Source: an uncultured Bacteroidales bacterium
GTDB lineage: Bacteria > Bacteroidota > Bacteroidia > Bacteroidales > Bacteroidaceae
Length of the DNA: 64,000 nt
Reading direction: 5' to 3'
NCBI GenBank assembly: GCA_902760965.1
Contig: CACWIN010000002.1
Coordinates: forward strand, 47,888-111,887
Part shown: one piece after another, positions 37,033-46,098 of the stretch
How positions within the stretch are numbered: the stretch's first letter is position 1
Layout of the letters: every line of letters starts with the position of its first letter
Made by a program: the position numbers and the translations under genes
The notes under the pieces: model-generated
Seen by the model: the letters and a program-made list of their open reading frames with translations, nothing else
What the model was told of the DNA's origin: nothing
The model's database searches: none

Positions 37033-37065
37033 CAAAGATACTAAAAAAAAACATGATTTTGGCAA
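37033..37065 (-). promoter_or_regulatory. Promoter of the GT5-like / DUF4270 transcript
   Basis: On the minus strand TATCTTTG (37040-37033) is preceded after 22 bp by TTG (37065-37063), close to the Bacteroidales consensus, and lies 25 bp before the ATG. Confidence 0.5.
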
Positions 37066-37082
37066 GCAGATTGGCTTAAACT

Positions 37083-37113
37083 TTTGTAATCCCATAAATA
37101 ATCACTTATTTTG
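37083..37113 (+). promoter_or_regulatory. Promoter of panCD
   Basis: TTTG (37083-37086), 20 bp, then TATTTTG (37107-37113), one base shorter than the full -7 box. The panC ATG is 21 bp downstream. Confidence 0.55.
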
Positions 37114-37133
37114 CGGACTTTTTCAACTGTATT

Positions 37134-37982
37134 ATGATTAAGATAATTACAACTGTCAAGGAACTTAAGGAGACCCTCAAGACACGCCGCGGGCCAGGAA
37201 AGACCATCGGTCTGGTTCCCACAATGGGCGCTCTTCATGAGGGACACGCTTCGCTGGTACGTCGCAGCGTAGCCGAGAATGACATTACCGTGGTGAGCGA
37301 TTTTGTTAATCCTACCCAGTTCAATGATAAGAATGACTTGATGAACTATCCGCGCACTATGGGCGCCGATTGTGAACTCTTGGAAAAGGTTGGCGCTCAG
37401 TATGTTTTTGCCCCCACAGTGGACGAAATGTATCCGGAGCCTGATACCCGTCAGTTTGATTTTACTCCGCTTGACAAAGTTATGGAAGGTCCAAGCCGTC
37501 CCGGTCATTTTAACGGCGTGGCCCAGATTGTAAGCAAGCTTTTTTACGCAGTTGAGCCTGACCGTGCATATTTTGGCGAGAAGGATTTTCAGCAGCTGGC
37601 CATTATCCGTGAGATGGTACGTCAGCTTGACCTTAAGATAGAGATTGTGGGCTGTCCCATTGTCCGCGAGGAGGACGGAATGGCCCTGAGCTCACGCAAC
37701 ATGCTGCTCAGCAAGTCCGAGCGCAAGTTGGCTGCAAACATATCACGTACGCTTTTTGAGAGCCGTTTTTACGCTCGTCATCATACCCTGGTCTCAACCC
37801 GCAAGTATGTAATTGACACCATCAATTCATACGACGGCCTTGAAGTTGAGTATTATGAGATTGTTGACGGCCGTACGCTTCAGCCCGTTGACAACTGGGA
37901 TGCTACCGATTACATTGTAGGCTGTGTTACCGTACACTGCGGTAATGTTCGCCTTATTGACAACATTAAGTATAAGGAATAA
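37134..37982 (+). CDS. panC: Pantoate--beta-alanine ligase
   Basis: A 282-residue PanC, which joins pantoate and beta-alanine with ATP in coenzyme A synthesis. All motifs are visible: [17 protein letters not shown] (nucleotide-binding HxGH-type region at about residues 27-43), [56 protein letters not shown] and the KMSKS-like MALSSRN. The stop codon overlaps the panD start by one base (TAATG), so panC and panD are translationally coupled. Confidence 0.97.
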   Translation: MIKIITTVKELKETLKTRRGPGKTIGLVPTMGALHEGHASLVRRSVAENDITVVSDFVNPTQFNDKNDLMNYPRTMGADCELLEKVGAQYVFAPTVDEMYPEPDTRQFDFTPLDKVMEGPSRPGHFNGVAQIVSKLFYAVEPDRAYFGEKDFQQLAIIREMVRQLDLKIEIVGCPIVREEDGMALSSRNMLLSKSERKLAANISRTLFESRFYARHHTLVSTRKYVIDTINSYDGLEVEYYEIVDGRTLQPVDNWDATDYIVGCVTVHCGNVRLIDNIKYKE

Positions 37983-38308
37983 TGTTACTGACAGTACTCA
38001 AATCCAAGCTTCACCGTGTAAAGGTGACCGATGCCAATATCAATTACATTGGCAGCATAACTATAGATGGTAACTGGATGGATGCGGCCGGCATTATTGA
38101 CGGTGAGCAGGTTCATGTGGTGGACGTTACCAACGGCGCCCGTCTTGTAACATACGTTATCCGCGGCGAACGCGGTTCCAAGTGCATATGTCTTAACGGC
38201 GCTGCCGCCCGCCTGGTGTCAATAGGTGATAAGGTAATAATCATTGCTTACGCTCAGGTCACTCCCGAGGAAGCGAAAACGTTTAAACCTATAGTTGTGA
38301 TTCCTTAG
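37982..38308 (+). CDS. panD: Aspartate 1-decarboxylase
   Basis: A 108-residue proenzyme that makes beta-alanine from aspartate for PanC. The self-cleavage site Gly-Ser in [18 protein letters not shown] generates the pyruvoyl group at the Ser. [18 protein letters not shown] and [10 protein letters not shown] complete the family pattern. There is no PanZ-like gene nearby. The start is the ATG that overlaps the panC stop. The gene is convergent with the methylmalonyl-CoA decarboxylase operon across a highly structured 140-bp gap. Confidence 0.95.
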   Translation: MLLTVLKSKLHRVKVTDANINYIGSITIDGNWMDAAGIIDGEQVHVVDVTNGARLVTYVIRGERGSKCICLNGAAARLVSIGDKVIIIAYAQVTPEEAKTFKPIVVIP

Positions 38309-38313
38309 TTTTA

Positions 38314-38445
38314 CGTTGGCGTTGGCGTTGGCTTTGGCCGCCATCCGGCGGGTATAAAATAAGAAGTGACGGATTTTTCCGTCACTTCTTTACTTTCGGA
38401 CCATAGGTCCGCTTTGATAGCCAAAGCCAACGCCAACGCCAAAGT
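38314..38445. repeat. Hexamer inverted repeat enclosing three hairpins
   Basis: GTTGGC/TTTGGC hexamers at 38314-38338 and their complement at 38420-38441 give a perfect 21-bp inverted repeat (38318-38338 with 38420-38440). Between them lie three smaller hairpins: CCGCCATCCGGCGG (about 38338-38351), the terminator at 38361-38390, and CGGACCATAGGTCCG (38397-38411). The element fills the gap between convergent panD and the decarboxylase operon and shares its hexamers with the linker repeat at 29086-29149. Confidence 0.8.
38361..38390. terminator. Bidirectional terminator between panD and the Na+ decarboxylase operon
   Basis: A 12-bp perfect stem (AAGAAGTGACGG with CCGTCACTTCTT) and a 6-nt AT-rich loop, with no strong T-run. 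Confidence 0.7.
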
Positions 38446-38448
38446 TAT

Positions 38449-39627
38449 TTACCCAAGCATGGTGAGCAGGATGCCGGCGGCTACTGCAGAGCCAATCACA
38501 CCTGCAACGTTGGGACCCATGGCATGCATGAGCAGGAAGTTGCTGGGGTTCTCCTCCTGACCAACCTGCTGCGAAACGCGGGCAGCCATAGGAACGGCCG
38601 ATACGCCCGCGGAACCGATAAGCGGGTTGATCTTTTCCTTTGAGAACAGGTTCATCAGCTTAGCCAACAGGATACCGCCTGCGGTACCGCAACCGAATGC
38701 CACAATACCCATGGCAAGAATCATCAGCGTGCGGATGTTCAGGAATGATGCTGCCGTAGCGGTAGCACCAACGGTGAGACCCAGGAATATCACTACAATG
38801 TTCATGAGCTCGTTCTGCATGGTCTTGCTCAAGCGATCCACAACACCGCACTCCTTAGCCAGGTTACCCAGCATCAGACAGCCAATAAGCGGGGCTGCAT
38901 CGGGCAGGATAAGAGCCACAATGGTGGTAATGGCAATCGGGAAGATTATCTTCTCGGTCTTGCTAACCGGACGCAGCTGGCTCATCTTGATGGCACGCTC
39001 CTTTTTGGTTGTAAGGGCACGCATGATAGGCGGCTGGATAACCGGAACAAGAGCCATGTAAGAGTAAGCTGCAATGGCAATAGGACCAAGCAACTGCGGA
39101 GCAAGCTTTGATGTCAGGAAGATTGATGTAGGACCATCGGCACCACCTATTATACCTATAGAACCGGCCTCGGCCTCGGTAAAGCCCATGGCGTTGGCTG
39201 CAAGGAATGTAAGGAATATGCCCAGCTGAGCGGCAGCACCCAGGAGAAGGCTCTTGGGGTTGGCAATCAGAGGTCCGAAATCGGTCATGGCACCTACGCC
39301 CATGAATATAAGGCAGGGATATACACCGGCCTTTACGCCAATGTAGAGAATATCAAGCAGACCGCCGTGGCTCATAATTGCGCCATAGCTGTGATAGTAG
39401 GGGCTGCTTTCGTCAAGGAATGCTGTCCAAAGCTCTGAGTGGTACATATCGGCACCAGGCAGGTTGGTAAGCAGCATACCGAATGCGATGGGGAGCAACA
39501 ACAGCGGCTCGTATTGCTTCTTGATTGCCAGGTAAAGCAGGAAGAAACTGATGATCAGCATCAGTCCCTGTTGCCATGACAGGTTCATGAAGCCCATCTT
39601 GCCAAAAAATTCAAGAATATCAGCCAT
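38449..39627 (-). CDS. Na+-translocating decarboxylase, beta subunit (OadB/MmdB type)
   Basis: A 392-residue integral membrane protein with about ten hydrophobic segments. It contains the conserved [20 protein letters not shown], with the Asp involved in Na+ movement, [20 protein letters not shown], and the late [19 protein letters not shown]. It decarboxylates the carboxybiotin of the carrier protein and pumps Na+ out. It is the last gene of the operon mce-mmdA-oadG-carrier-oadB and corresponds to the beta subunit of methylmalonyl-CoA decarboxylase used in propionate production from succinate. The preceding residues ([20 protein letters not shown]) form an amphipathic start. Confidence 0.94.
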   Translation of the reverse strand: MADILEFFGKMGFMNLSWQQGLMLIISFFLLYLAIKKQYEPLLLLPIAFGMLLTNLPGADMYHSELWTAFLDESSPYYHSYGAIMSHGGLLDILYIGVKAGVYPCLIFMGVGAMTDFGPLIANPKSLLLGAAAQLGIFLTFLAANAMGFTEAEAGSIGIIGGADGPTSIFLTSKLAPQLLGPIAIAAYSYMALVPVIQPPIMRALTTKKERAIKMSQLRPVSKTEKIIFPIAITTIVALILPDAAPLIGCLMLGNLAKECGVVDRLSKTMQNELMNIVVIFLGLTVGATATAASFLNIRTLMILAMGIVAFGCGTAGGILLAKLMNLFSKEKINPLIGSAGVSAVPMAARVSQQVGQEENPSNFLLMHAMGPNVAGVIGSAVAAGILLTMLG

Positions 39628-39661
39628 TTCTTTTTCTGTTCAGTGTTATTGAAATGATTGA

Positions 39662-40393
39662 TTAACCCAGAACAATCAGCAGGTCATCCTGCATTACGTT
39701 CTGTCCGGCGGTTACGGCAATCTTGGTTACCTTACCGTCGCGGTCAGCCATAACGGCATTCTCCATCTTCATGCTCTCAAGTGTAAGCAGGGTATCGCCC
39801 TTCTTTACGTCCTGACCCTCGGATACAAGAACCTTGATGATTGAGCCGGGCAGGGGACTGGTTACCTTGTAACCGCCTGCGGGAACGTCGGCTGCCTTGG
39901 GGGCTTCGGCCTTGGGAGCCGGAGCTGCCTTGGGAGCGGGTGCTGCTGCAGGTGCGGGAGCGGCAGCGGGGGCTGCTGCAACGGCTGCGGTCTCAAGCTC
40001 AAGCAGCTTGTCGTCCTGCATAACGTTCTTGCCGGGCTCTACAAAGATACTCTTTACGGTACCGTCGGCCTCGGCGCATACGTTGTTCTCCATCTTCATT
40101 GATTCCATGGTCAGGAGCACATCGCCCTTCTTTACGGCCTGTCCGGCCTTGACCAGAACCTTTACTATAGAACCGGGCAGTGGTGACTTTACTGTCATTA
40201 CGCCTGCGGGACGGGCTGCGGCGGGTGCTGCCGATGCAGCGGCGGGGCGGGCAGCTACGGTGGCAGCCTGCTCCTTTTCAATCTCTACCTTGTAGGTCTT
40301 GCCGTTCAGTGTTACCTCGGCAAAGTTGTCCTCAAGTTCATTTACGGCAGCATTGTACTGCTTGCCGTCTATGGTGAATTTGAATTCCTTCAT
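39662..40393 (-). CDS. Biotin carrier protein with two biotinyl domains
   Basis: A 243-residue carrier for the Na+ decarboxylase. After an N-terminal beta domain (KEFKFTIDGKQYNAAVNELE) and an Ala/Pro-rich hinge, the first biotinyl domain spans about 66-134 with its biotin lysine at Lys100 (ESMKMENNV). A second Ala/Pro/Lys-rich hinge (about 137-168) leads to a second complete biotinyl domain (about 174-243) with Lys209 (ESMKMENAV). Family members of this operon type normally carry one such domain in 130-170 residues, so this is a tandem version. Both copies retain the GSI..V.V..G..V..GD pattern. Confidence 0.93.
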   Translation of the reverse strand: MKEFKFTIDGKQYNAAVNELEDNFAEVTLNGKTYKVEIEKEQAATVAARPAAASAAPAAARPAGVMTVKSPLPGSIVKVLVKAGQAVKKGDVLLTMESMKMENNVCAEADGTVKSIFVEPGKNVMQDDKLLELETAAVAAAPAAAPAPAAAPAPKAAPAPKAEAPKAADVPAGGYKVTSPLPGSIIKVLVSEGQDVKKGDTLLTLESMKMENAVMADRDGKVTKIAVTAGQNVMQDDLLIVLG

Positions 40394-40405
40394 ACTGTTG
40401 CTAAA

Positions 40406-40765
40406 TTAACGATGCAGATTGTTCATTCCGTAGAGCTTTGAGGTCCAACCTGAGCGCTCTACTCTCTTTATGTGAATCTCGGTAGGCTCAACATCGTGTA
40501 CGCTGTTAAAGTACAGATGCAGGGCCATTGCTATTGCAGCCAGATCATCATCGGCCGATGAAACGGCGGCTGTAGCCTGGGGAGCGGCGGCAGGAGCGGC
40601 TGCTTTAGGTTCGCTTGCCTTGGGGGCCTTATTGAATGCATTGCTTATTACTGCGCCAAGCAGCTTAAGAATGAATATAAGAACCACCAGCAGGCAGATG
40701 ACCATACAGAAACCTACGCCTGTAACCATCCACACATGAGGCCAGTTTATTGTGAGTAATATCAT
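40406..40765 (-). CDS. OadG-like small membrane subunit of the Na+ decarboxylase
   Basis: A 119-residue protein with one transmembrane helix (VGFCMVICLLVVLIFILKLL), an Ala/Pro-rich linker (about 48-68), and a C-terminal part (IAMALHLYFNSVHDVEPTEI, SGWTSKLYGMNNLHR). OadG subunits stabilise the alpha/beta complex of Na+ decarboxylases at the membrane. Its position between mmdA and the biotin carrier gene supports the assignment. The Ala-rich hinge resembles that of the carrier. Confidence 0.85.
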   Translation of the reverse strand: MILLTINWPHVWMVTGVGFCMVICLLVVLIFILKLLGAVISNAFNKAPKASEPKAAAPAAAPQATAAVSSADDDLAAIAMALHLYFNSVHDVEPTEIHIKRVERSGWTSKLYGMNNLHR

Positions 40766-40777
40766 AATGTCCGGCTT

Positions 40778-42334
40778 TTAGAGTGGAATGTTGCTGTGTT
40801 TCTTGAGCGGGTTGGTAAGGCGCTTGCTCTGCAGCATCTCAAAGCCGCGGATAATGCGTGCGCGGGTAAACCTGGGCTCAATTACATCGTCAATATAACC
40901 GCGGTTGGCAGCCTGGTAGGGCGAAGCGAACTTGTCCTTGTAAGCGGCCTCCTTTTCGGCAATGAACTTTTTCTTTTCTTCGGGATCCTCAATAGCCTTG
41001 AGGGCTTTTGCCTCCAGTACGCCGACTGCACCGCTGGCGCCCATTACTGCAATCTCGGCATTGGGCCATGCGTAGCAAAGGTCACCGCGCAGCTGCTTGC
41101 AGCTCATTACGATGTGGGAACCGCCGTAAGACTTACGTACTGTTACGGTTACCTTGGGAACGGTAGCCTCGCCGTAAGCGAACATGAGCTTTGCACCGTG
41201 ATCAATGATACCTGCATACTCCTGACCTGTTCCGCAAAGGAATCCGGGAACATCGACCAGGGTAAGGATCTGGATGTTGAATGCGTCGCAGAAACGTACA
41301 AAACGTGCGGCCTTGCGTGAAGCGTCGCAGTCAAGCACACCTGCCAGCCAGTTGGGCTGGTTTGCTATGATACCGGTTGAGCGGCCGTTAAAGCGGGCAA
41401 AACCGCAAATCACGTTCTTTGCAAAATCCTTGTGAACCTCCATAAAGTCACCATTGTCCACTATTGAGTAGATAATGTTCTTCATGTCGTAAGGTTTGTT
41501 GGGATCATCGGGAACCATCTCGTTCAGGGCATCCTCCAGACGTGCGGGGTCATCGGTGCACTCAACAACGGGAGCCTCCTCCATGTTGTTCTGGGGAATG
41601 AAACTGATCAGACGGCGAACCTCCTGCATGGCCTCCTCCTCGGTGGCTGCAACAAAGTGTGTTACGCCTGACTTGGTGGCATGTACGCGAGCACCGCCAA
41701 GTTCCTCGACCGATACGTCCTCACCGGTAACGCTCTTTACTACCTTAGGTCCGGTAATGAACATGTATGAGTTCTGCTCGGTCATCATGATAAAGTCTGT
41801 CAGGGCAGGGCTGTATACGGCACCGCCGGCGCAAGGACCGAATATTACGGATATCTGGGGTATTACGCCCGATGCCAGGATGTTGCGCTCAAAAATCTCG
41901 GCGTAACCGGCCAGTGCGCAGGCACCCTCCTGGATACGTGCACCACCTGAATCGTTCATACCGATAACGGGAGCGCCCATCTTCATGGCCATATCCATTA
42001 CCTTGCATATTTTCTGTGACATGGTCTCTGACAGAGAACCGCCTATGACTGTTGCATCCTGTGCGAATACAAATACCAGACGACCGTCAATTGTACCTGA
42101 ACCTACGGCTACGCCGTCGCCCAGGAACACCTTCTTTTCCATACCAAAGTCGGTGCAACGGTGTGTCAGGAACATGTCCACCTCCTCGAATGATCCCTCG
42201 TCAAGAAGCATGTTTATGCGCTCACGGGCAGTGTAGCTGCCTTTTGCGTGATGCTTCTCGATTGCTTTCTCGCCGCCGCCGGCCATTGCCTCGGCACGCT
42301 TGTCTACCAGCTTCTGAAGCTTGCTGTTATCCAT
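40778..42334 (-). CDS. mmdA: Methylmalonyl-CoA decarboxylase alpha subunit (carboxyltransferase)
   Basis: A 518-residue crotonase-fold carboxyltransferase. Its two halves hold ARERINMLLDEGSFEE, GMNDSGGARIQEGACALAGY, IFGPCAGGAVYSPALTDF and, later, VPGFLCGTGQEYAGIIDHGAK and MGASGAVGVLEAK, which form the acyl-CoA and carboxybiotin sites. It transfers the carboxyl group of (S)-methylmalonyl-CoA to biotin on the carrier. The same family includes propionyl-CoA carboxylase beta subunits, but the adjacent oadB and oadG subunits point to the decarboxylase. No biotin carboxylase subunit is in the operon. Confidence 0.93.
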   Translation of the reverse strand: MDNSKLQKLVDKRAEAMAGGGEKAIEKHHAKGSYTARERINMLLDEGSFEEVDMFLTHRCTDFGMEKKVFLGDGVAVGSGTIDGRLVFVFAQDATVIGGSLSETMSQKICKVMDMAMKMGAPVIGMNDSGGARIQEGACALAGYAEIFERNILASGVIPQISVIFGPCAGGAVYSPALTDFIMMTEQNSYMFITGPKVVKSVTGEDVSVEELGGARVHATKSGVTHFVAATEEEAMQEVRRLISFIPQNNMEEAPVVECTDDPARLEDALNEMVPDDPNKPYDMKNIIYSIVDNGDFMEVHKDFAKNVICGFARFNGRSTGIIANQPNWLAGVLDCDASRKAARFVRFCDAFNIQILTLVDVPGFLCGTGQEYAGIIDHGAKLMFAYGEATVPKVTVTVRKSYGGSHIVMSCKQLRGDLCYAWPNAEIAVMGASGAVGVLEAKALKAIEDPEEKKKFIAEKEAAYKDKFASPYQAANRGYIDDVIEPRFTRARIIRGFEMLQSKRLTNPLKKHSNIPL

Positions 42335-42349
42335 TTCTATTTATTGTGT

Positions 42350-42763
42350 TTATTTGGGTTGTTCACAAAGTTCTGTCAGCACGCCGCATGTGTTTTTGGG
42401 ATGCAGGAAACCAATCATAAGGTTCTCGGCACCCTTGCGGGGCTGTAAGTCAATCAGGCGAATACCTGCTGCCTCGGCTTCCTTAAGGGCCTCGGCTACG
42501 TTCTCAACATTGAAAGCAACGTGATGAATGCCACCCTTGCCGCCGTTCTTCTCAATGAACTTGGCAATTGTTGATTCAGGGCAGGTGGGTTCCAGGAGCT
42601 CTATCTTAACCTCGCCAACCTTAAAGAAAGCGGTCTTGACTTTCTGGTCTTCAACTACTTCGATGTTATAGCACTTGCTGCCTGTAAGAAACTCAAAGAA
42701 CGGCATTGTCTCCTCAAGTGAGGTAACGGCTATGCCCAGATGCTCAATGTGTGTAGGTTTCAT
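42350..42763 (-). CDS. mce: Methylmalonyl-CoA epimerase
   Basis: A 137-residue VOC-fold enzyme that interconverts (R)- and (S)-methylmalonyl-CoA, feeding the decarboxylase that follows. The start is the ATG at 42761-42763 (MKPTHIEHLGIAVTSLEETM); a longer frame to 42832 would run through the -7 box. The metal-binding His in IEHLGIAV, GGIHHVAFNVENV and the late Glu in TCGVLTELCE match the known site. First gene of the operon, 15 bp ahead of mmdA. Confidence 0.95.
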   Translation of the reverse strand: MKPTHIEHLGIAVTSLEETMPFFEFLTGSKCYNIEVVEDQKVKTAFFKVGEVKIELLEPTCPESTIAKFIEKNGGKGGIHHVAFNVENVAEALKEAEAAGIRLIDLQPRKGAENLMIGFLHPKNTCGVLTELCEQPK

Positions 42764-42829
42764 AATTGTTTTGTAATTGTTGTTAGTTACTTGTTTGATG
42801 TATTTGTTTCTGTTTAGGAACACGGAGTA

Positions 42830-42837
42830 CAAAGGTA
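42830..42837 (-). promoter_or_regulatory. -7 promoter box for the mce-mmd operon
   Basis: CAAAGGTA on the plus strand reads TACCTTTG on the minus strand, 67 bp before the mce ATG. It argues against the longer mce frame. No -33 partner is clear. Confidence 0.5.
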
Positions 42838-42922
42838 TAAATTCTACCTTATAGTAAAAAGGAAAAGAATCTTAAAAATGGCACAAGAATACGTTTCGCG
42901 ATAATTCTGCGTTATTACATAA

Positions 42923-45310
42923 ATGAGCAGATTAGCCGTATTCTGTTTTATGTTGTGCTGCATGACGAATGTCGTGCAGGCACGCCGTGTTTATGTGTAC
43001 GGACGCATTTTTGATGAGGCCGGGGAGCCGGTTGAACTGGCTACGGTCAACGAGGAACACACCTTGCGCTCTGCAATGAGTAACCTTAAGGGTGAGTATT
43101 CCATGAACCTGAGCACTCAAAGCGATACCATAAAACTGGTTTTCAGGATGTTGGGGCACGAAACGCAACGCCGCACGCTCATTGCCGGCCAGGACACCAT
43201 GAGGGTTGACGTGCTTTTGCCGTCATCAAACTACACTTTGGGTAATGTTGACATTAGCGCCAACCGCCGTCAAACCAACGGAATGCAGAATATAAATGCC
43301 GATGGCATCCGGTTCAATGCCGATGCAAACGGCGGTTCAGTGGAATCCATAATAGCGACCCAGGCCGGAGTAAGTACCCATAACGAACTTAGCAGCCAGT
43401 ATAATGTCCGCGGCGGAAACTTTGACGAGAACAGCGTGTACGTTAACGGGACTGAGATACTGCGTCCGTTGCTTGTGCGTGGAGGACAGCAGGAGGGACT
43501 GAGTTTTATAAATCCCGATATGGTGGAATCCATCAGTTTCTCTACCGGAGGTTTCAGCGTGGAGTACGGCGACAAGATGTCATCGGTCCTTGATATTACG
43601 TATCGCAAGCCGCGCAAGTTTGAATCGGTCCTGAGCGCCAGCCTGCTGGGTGCCAGCGCTTATGTAGGAGCCGGCAATGACAAGATAAGTTTTTCGGGCA
43701 GCGTAAGATACAAGACCACAAAGTATCTGCTGGGCACTCTTGATACAAAAGGCGAATACAACCCCTCTTTTACCGACTACCAGACCTACATATGCTGGAC
43801 TCCAAATGCAAAATGGGAGTTGGGGCTGATTGGCAACGCCGCCGTAAACAACTACAACTTTACTCCCAAAGACCGTAACACATCGTTCGGCACATCCCAG
43901 AATCCGCGCACGTTCAAGGTCTATTACGAGGGTTGGGAGAAAGACCGTTTCAACACCCTGTTCGGTGCGCTTGACATTAAGCGCAAAGAGGATAATTCGC
44001 AATACAGGTTCAATCTGTCGGCATTCCAAAGTCTTGAAAACGAATCGTTTGACATACTGAGCCAATATTGGCTGGACGAGAGCGGGGCCGATAACAGTCT
44101 GGCAGTAGGCTCTTTCATGCAGCATGCCCGAAACCGTCTTAAATCGACCGTAATTACGGCATCGCTCAAAGGCTCGCACACATGGGACCGTTTGGGCAGC
44201 ATAGGCTGGGGACTGGAATACCGGCACGAATCTGTCGATGACAGTATGCGCGAATGGGAAATGCGTGACTCGGCCGGCTACACCTTACCGTACACACAGA
44301 CCGGTCCCATGCAGATGATCTACTCGCTCAAATCCAATCACGGCATATCAAACAACAAAGCGGCGGCCTACATCCAAGACACTTACCGTTTTACAACATC
44401 GGTCGGTTATTTTACCATGAATGCGGGAGTCAGGGCTTCGTGGTGGAGCTGGAACAACGAATTGACCGTAAGCCCCAGGCTGATGGTGGGATTTACGCCG
44501 TCTTTCAATGACGATTTTACATTTCGCTTCTCAACAGGAGTATATTACCAGACCCCGTTCTACAAGGAGATAAAAGACACCGTAAATACCGGAGGCATAT
44601 ATCAGGTCAACCTTAACAAGGATATCAGGTCACAGCGTTCAATACAGTTCGTATTGGGTGCCGACTATGACTTCAGGGTGTTTGAGCGTCCGTTCAAGTT
44701 TACCACCGAAATATACTACAAAAAGCTGGACCGCCTGATTCCCTACAACCTGGATAATGTAAGGATTGTTTACTACGGAGAAAACTGCGCATACGGTTAT
44801 GCGGCAGGAATTGACATGAAACTTTACGGCGAGTTTGTTCCGGGTACCGCATCGTGGCTCACGTTCTCTATCATGAGCACAAAGGAGAACATTGGAGGCA
44901 AGTGGTTGCCACGTCCTACCGACCAGTTCTACAATCTGTCACTCTACTTTACGGACTATTTTCCACGCCATGACAACTGGAAAATGTCATTGCGATGCTC
45001 ACTGGCCGACGGTCTGCCTTTCGGTCCCACCCACAGCGGGCGCGAGCAGCAGGTGTTCCGGGCTCCCGCCTACAAGCGTGTTGACATTGGCCTTTCCTAT
45101 AAACTGTTTGATTACAGCAAGCATCCTCACGTATACGGCAAGTCAGGATTTTTCAAGGATGTCTGGATGGGCGTGGATTGCCTGAACCTGCTGGGTATTA
45201 ACAACGTGAACTCCTACTACTGGATAACCGATATCCAGAACACCCAGTTTGCAGTGCCCAACTATCTGACCGGGCGGCAGTTCAATCTGCGCTTCATCGT
45301 GAACATGTAA
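42923..45310 (+). CDS. TonB-dependent receptor-like outer-membrane protein
   Basis: A 795-residue protein with a signal peptide (MTNVVQARR). An N-terminal carboxypeptidase-regulatory-like beta domain (VYVYGRIFDEAGEPVELATV) precedes a TonB-type plug (SVESIIATQAGVSTHNELSS, YNVRGGNFDENSVYVNGTEI, GGFSVEYGDKMSSVLDI). The rest is a large barrel ending in the typical RQFNLRFIVNM with a terminal aromatic strand. No SusD gene is adjacent, so this is more likely a metal, siderophore or other small-ligand receptor, or a signal receptor, than a SusC. The start ATG 42923 follows an AT-rich leader, divergent from mce. Confidence 0.85.
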   Translation: MSRLAVFCFMLCCMTNVVQARRVYVYGRIFDEAGEPVELATVNEEHTLRSAMSNLKGEYSMNLSTQSDTIKLVFRMLGHETQRRTLIAGQDTMRVDVLLPSSNYTLGNVDISANRRQTNGMQNINADGIRFNADANGGSVESIIATQAGVSTHNELSSQYNVRGGNFDENSVYVNGTEILRPLLVRGGQQEGLSFINPDMVESISFSTGGFSVEYGDKMSSVLDITYRKPRKFESVLSASLLGASAYVGAGNDKISFSGSVRYKTTKYLLGTLDTKGEYNPSFTDYQTYICWTPNAKWELGLIGNAAVNNYNFTPKDRNTSFGTSQNPRTFKVYYEGWEKDRFNTLFGALDIKRKEDNSQYRFNLSAFQSLENESFDILSQYWLDESGADNSLAVGSFMQHARNRLKSTVITASLKGSHTWDRLGSIGWGLEYRHESVDDSMREWEMRDSAGYTLPYTQTGPMQMIYSLKSNHGISNNKAAAYIQDTYRFTTSVGYFTMNAGVRASWWSWNNELTVSPRLMVGFTPSFNDDFTFRFSTGVYYQTPFYKEIKDTVNTGGIYQVNLNKDIRSQRSIQFVLGADYDFRVFERPFKFTTEIYYKKLDRLIPYNLDNVRIVYYGENCAYGYAAGIDMKLYGEFVPGTASWLTFSIMSTKENIGGKWLPRPTDQFYNLSLYFTDYFPRHDNWKMSLRCSLADGLPFGPTHSGREQQVFRAPAYKRVDIGLSYKLFDYSKHPHVYGKSGFFKDVWMGVDCLNLLGINNVNSYYWITDIQNTQFAVPNYLTGRQFNLRFIVNM

Positions 45311-45407
45311 AATAGTATTTTAGGGTCTGTCCTCCTTGTACCTTTTTTCAAATTTATCCATATATTTGTGGAACAAAGTGGTATGATGTTCCAATAAGCT
45401 TGATGTT

Positions 45408-46064
45408 ATGAAAAGAATACTCTTTTTGTGTTTCTGTCTGTTCTGCAATATCTGTGTATTTGCGCAGAGTAATATGAATGATGAGGTATACCTGAAAGAC
45501 GGATCCGTAATTCGCGGTTCAGTCATAGGAACCGAACCGGAGATATCGGTTATAAGTTCCATTGAATATGGCCATGTGTTTACTTTTGATAAGGATGAAG
45601 TGATAAAAATAGTAAGAGGAGAAGATGTAATTCTTGATACCGGTTTAGGACCCAGATATGTTGGACACAAATCAGTTTTGTTGGCTTACGTTTTTTCTTA
45701 TGTGCCGGGATTGGGTCATTTTTATTTGGGCGATAAAAAAGACGGCTGGAAAAGACTTGGTTGGGCTGCATGTTCTGTCGGCTTAATTGGTTTGGGAGGA
45801 TCGCTTCTGGAAAAATTTGGATCCGGGGGCTTGTTTTTTATGGTGATTGGTGGTGGTATTTATTTTTGCAATTGGGTTTATACCGTATTTGACGCAATTA
45901 TTCTAGCTTCTAAGATTAATGCCAATAACGGCTATCTTACATTCAATCTCCCAAAAGGAATGAGTTTGGGGGTAGCTCCTACGCTTACCTGTTCCCAACC
46001 TTCGTTTTCATTTGAATCGGCTTATAGTCTCAACGCCGGATTGGGGCTCAGATTGACTTTCTGA
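45408..46064 (+). CDS. Exported small membrane protein, function unknown
   Basis: A 218-residue protein with a signal peptide (FLCFCLFCNICVFAQ). Residues 25-75 hold a short beta segment (DEVYLKDGSVIRGSVIGTEP). Then SYVPGLGHFYLGDKKDGWKR resembles the loop of TM2-like small membrane proteins, followed by two helices (LIGLGGSLLE region; FMVIGGGIYFCNWVYTVFDA). The end returns to beta-like strands (SLNAGLGLRLTF). I do not recognise the family with certainty. It stands between the receptor gene and the nitroreductase gene, 97 bp after the former. Confidence 0.7.
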   Translation: MKRILFLCFCLFCNICVFAQSNMNDEVYLKDGSVIRGSVIGTEPEISVISSIEYGHVFTFDKDEVIKIVRGEDVILDTGLGPRYVGHKSVLLAYVFSYVPGLGHFYLGDKKDGWKRLGWAACSVGLIGLGGSLLEKFGSGGLFFMVIGGGIYFCNWVYTVFDAIILASKINANNGYLTFNLPKGMSLGVAPTLTCSQPSFSFESAYSLNAGLGLRLTF

Positions 46065-46098
46065 AATTCTTAGTATATTCGCAACAAATTATTGAGAT

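Noticed and set aside
39880-39990. Ala/Pro/Lys-rich repetitive DNA as a regulatory repeat
   Set aside because: It is in-frame coding sequence for the hinge between two biotinyl domains, a normal feature of carrier proteins.
42764-42832. Longer start for methylmalonyl-CoA epimerase
   Set aside because: The extension crosses the likely leader up to the -7 box at 42830-42837 and adds a Lys/Asn-rich segment not found in the family.
42923-45310. SusC of a polysaccharide utilisation locus
   Set aside because: There is no SusD gene or carbohydrate-enzyme set next to it, and the barrel is shorter than usual for SusC.
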